A stretch of DNA of 64,000 nucleotides, taken from Zonotrichia leucophrys gambelii. Taxonomy: Eukaryota; Chordata; Aves; Passeriformes; Passerellidae. This document shows positions 62,216 through 64,000 of this stretch, piece by piece. The stretch lies in the NCBI RefSeq assembly GCF_028769735.1, contig NC_088178.1, positions 18,116,357-18,180,356 of the forward strand, read 5' to 3'. Below the pieces are notes generated by a model. The model was not told where the DNA came from and did no database searches. It saw only the letters and a program-made list of their open reading frames with translations. The position numbers and the translations under genes were made by a program. Each line of letters begins with the position of its first letter. The first letter of the stretch is position 1.

Positions 62216-63629
62216 CAAGAAAACCCCTTGGGCTTCCCTCTGCTCCTGAGGCGTTTTCAGCCTGTGCTAAAGGTCTCTGAGCATCAGGCAGTCTCCCCAG
62301 TCTGGTCACATGTGCTGCATGGCTTGGTCTTTATGAAAGTTACACAAACAGAGAGTAGCTGTCCTTGAGAGCTCTTGGATTTTAAATACACCCATTCCTT
62401 TCAATAATCAATTAGGATAAATTTTATCAAGACATAGCAGGAAGGAGTTAAGCAAATTAGAAGTATTCCCAAGATTTTACTTCTGTTCAACTATAATTAA
62501 AATCAAACAATAGTGAAAAAATAGTTTGGGAATATCATACAATGTAGCTCTAAAAAAATCCCAGGAGGAAGTTATAAATGCTTCCTGCAAACAAAATAAA
62601 AAGAAACATTAGTCAGTTGCAAGGCTCATTTCCTCAACGATGGGAAGTAACAATGCCATAAATCATGAGTCACCTGAAGTCAGAGGAACTTTTCTGCTGT
62701 GGGCCTTTTGATAATCTTTACATTTACCATCATGGGAGTATTTGTTGAATAAATATTTACTAGACCAAACACACTATTTCTGTACAACAGACATTTTTTG
62801 TAAACAGTACTGAAAAATGACATATGCTAGGGACTTTCAGCTAACTTTATTGTAAGACTTACTGAATAGTCCCTTAATAAAGGATGTGTGAAGAAATATA
62901 CCTCCTAATAAGAAAAGAAGGTCATTACAATGACTCAAAGTTCAATTCATTGCTTTGAATTGGAAATACACATCATGTTTGTATAACTTCTTGTGTTCTG
63001 TTCTGAAGCTGACGAAAAAAGGGAAGGAGGACACTGAATGCCAGTCTCAGCCAGCCCAGGCTTCACCTTGCACAAACAGCACTGGAGTGCTTTGATCAGA
63101 AAATGTGACAAGGACAGGACTGCAGTGTTGGATACACTTTTCAAGCCTTGGAATCAATTTATTTTGTTCTGTCACTAATATAGTTAATACTGTTTCAGCC
63201 TAAGCATAAATATTCACAATGGTTTTTGCCTTCTTAAATCTCACACAACTTGCTCGATGTGGGAGAGTTTTTCTAAGTTCTGTTTTGAAGGAAAACCAGC
63301 TACAACAGCAGTGTCAGGTTTATGTGAATAAGGAGTTCTGGACTGGAGTAATGGTAATAATTATGAGCAATTTTTATAGATTTCTTTTATGCCAAATAAT
63401 TCACTTTATATTTTATGCCCACTTGCCAATACAAACAGAAGCAGAATAATTCCTAGGATGAAAAAATTGCTATTCTATGGAAAACAGCTTTCATTGCTGT
63501 GTGAAAAACTGAAAGGTAAAGACTAGAATGAGAAAATATTTGGCTCTCTGCAAGGCTGGTGCTTAAAATGTGACTATCCATTACTTCTGAAGGTAATGGG
63601 AATTTCTCTGAGTTTGACTCCAGGGTTAG
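62216..63629. other. Unique AT-rich non-coding DNA
   Basis: Nothing beyond background was seen. Confidence 0.55.
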
Positions 63630-63845
63630 TACATTAACTCTGAGTGTGGGGAAGCAGAAGAGGCAGGGACATGGGCTTGGGGGTCTCCTCCACAGCAACC
63701 ACAACACCAGGCAGCAGCAGCCTGACCCCAGCACAAGGGGAGAACTTGCTGAGGGGCAAAACACTGACCCCAATGTGTCTGAGGTGCTCAGGGACACTGG
63801 TTTGGGGACAGTTCTGCCAGGCTAGCTCTGCTCACCTCCCCATGG
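63630..63845. other. GC-richer pocket
   Basis: Locally GC-rich. It carries a 114-codon minus frame (63453-63797) and an overlapping 73-codon plus frame, neither recognised. It resembles the other GC pockets in this window in composition only. Confidence 0.4.
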
Positions 63846-64000
63846 ATTACTGGAACAATATCTGAGTCTTAAGCCCATTTTAAAAATCAAGAGATAATAA
63901 TCAGAAGGTGTTCGTTATATGGCATTGATAAATAAAATTTTTCATAGACGCTGCTAATGAATAAATAAAATAAATTAGTAGGTTAAAATCAGCTCAGAAA
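63846..64000. other. AT-rich end of window
   Basis: AT-rich sequence with several ATAAAAT/AATAAA words near 63930-63975. No gene was seen upstream that they would serve. Confidence 0.5.

Overview
The window looks like a gene desert or a very long intron from a bird, most likely on a macrochromosome. The DNA is AT-rich and CpG-poor. There is almost no interspersed repeat that can be recognised by eye, and none of the dense SINE/L1 load of a mammal. The one clear mobile element is a solo retroviral LTR with class II/ERVK-type 6-bp target-site duplications. The taxon is an inference; no gene here fixes it.

No protein-coding gene can be supported. Open frames are short, mostly 60-130 codons, unrelated to each other, and often overlap in several frames. 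The longest ones lie in simple repeats, in the LTR, or in slightly GC-richer pockets. No rRNA, tRNA, snRNA or processed pseudogene was recognised.

Layout: 1-14442 is unique AT-rich DNA with short homopolymer, (CT)n, G/T-rich and A-rich tracts, plus a 31-nt exon-like segment at 12392. 14449-15121 is the solo LTR, flanked by AAAACG on both sides. 15128-31228 is unique AT-rich DNA with several homeodomain-motif-rich blocks and a CpG-retaining block at 23340-23580. 31229-34047 holds a (CA)12, a C-rich tract and a tandem pair of 12-bp palindromes. 34900-35810 is a GC-richer island containing a 35-bp minisatellite with one inverted unit that forms a strong hairpin. 36878-48403 holds poly-A/T/G tracts, a long (AAGG)34 microsatellite with degenerate precursor repeats, and an (AT)11. 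48404-64000 is again unique. It includes a perfect DR1 nuclear-receptor motif at 52226, an open GC-rich segment ending exactly at a splice-donor-like site at 53160, and a cluster of strong splice-site-like signals at 56310-57000.

The most interesting structures are the minisatellite with its fold-back copy, the LTR with a duplicated terminus inside U5, the paired palindromes, the DR1 cluster and the exon-like chain near 56.3-57.1 kb. None proves a new system. Each is stated with the test that would decide it.
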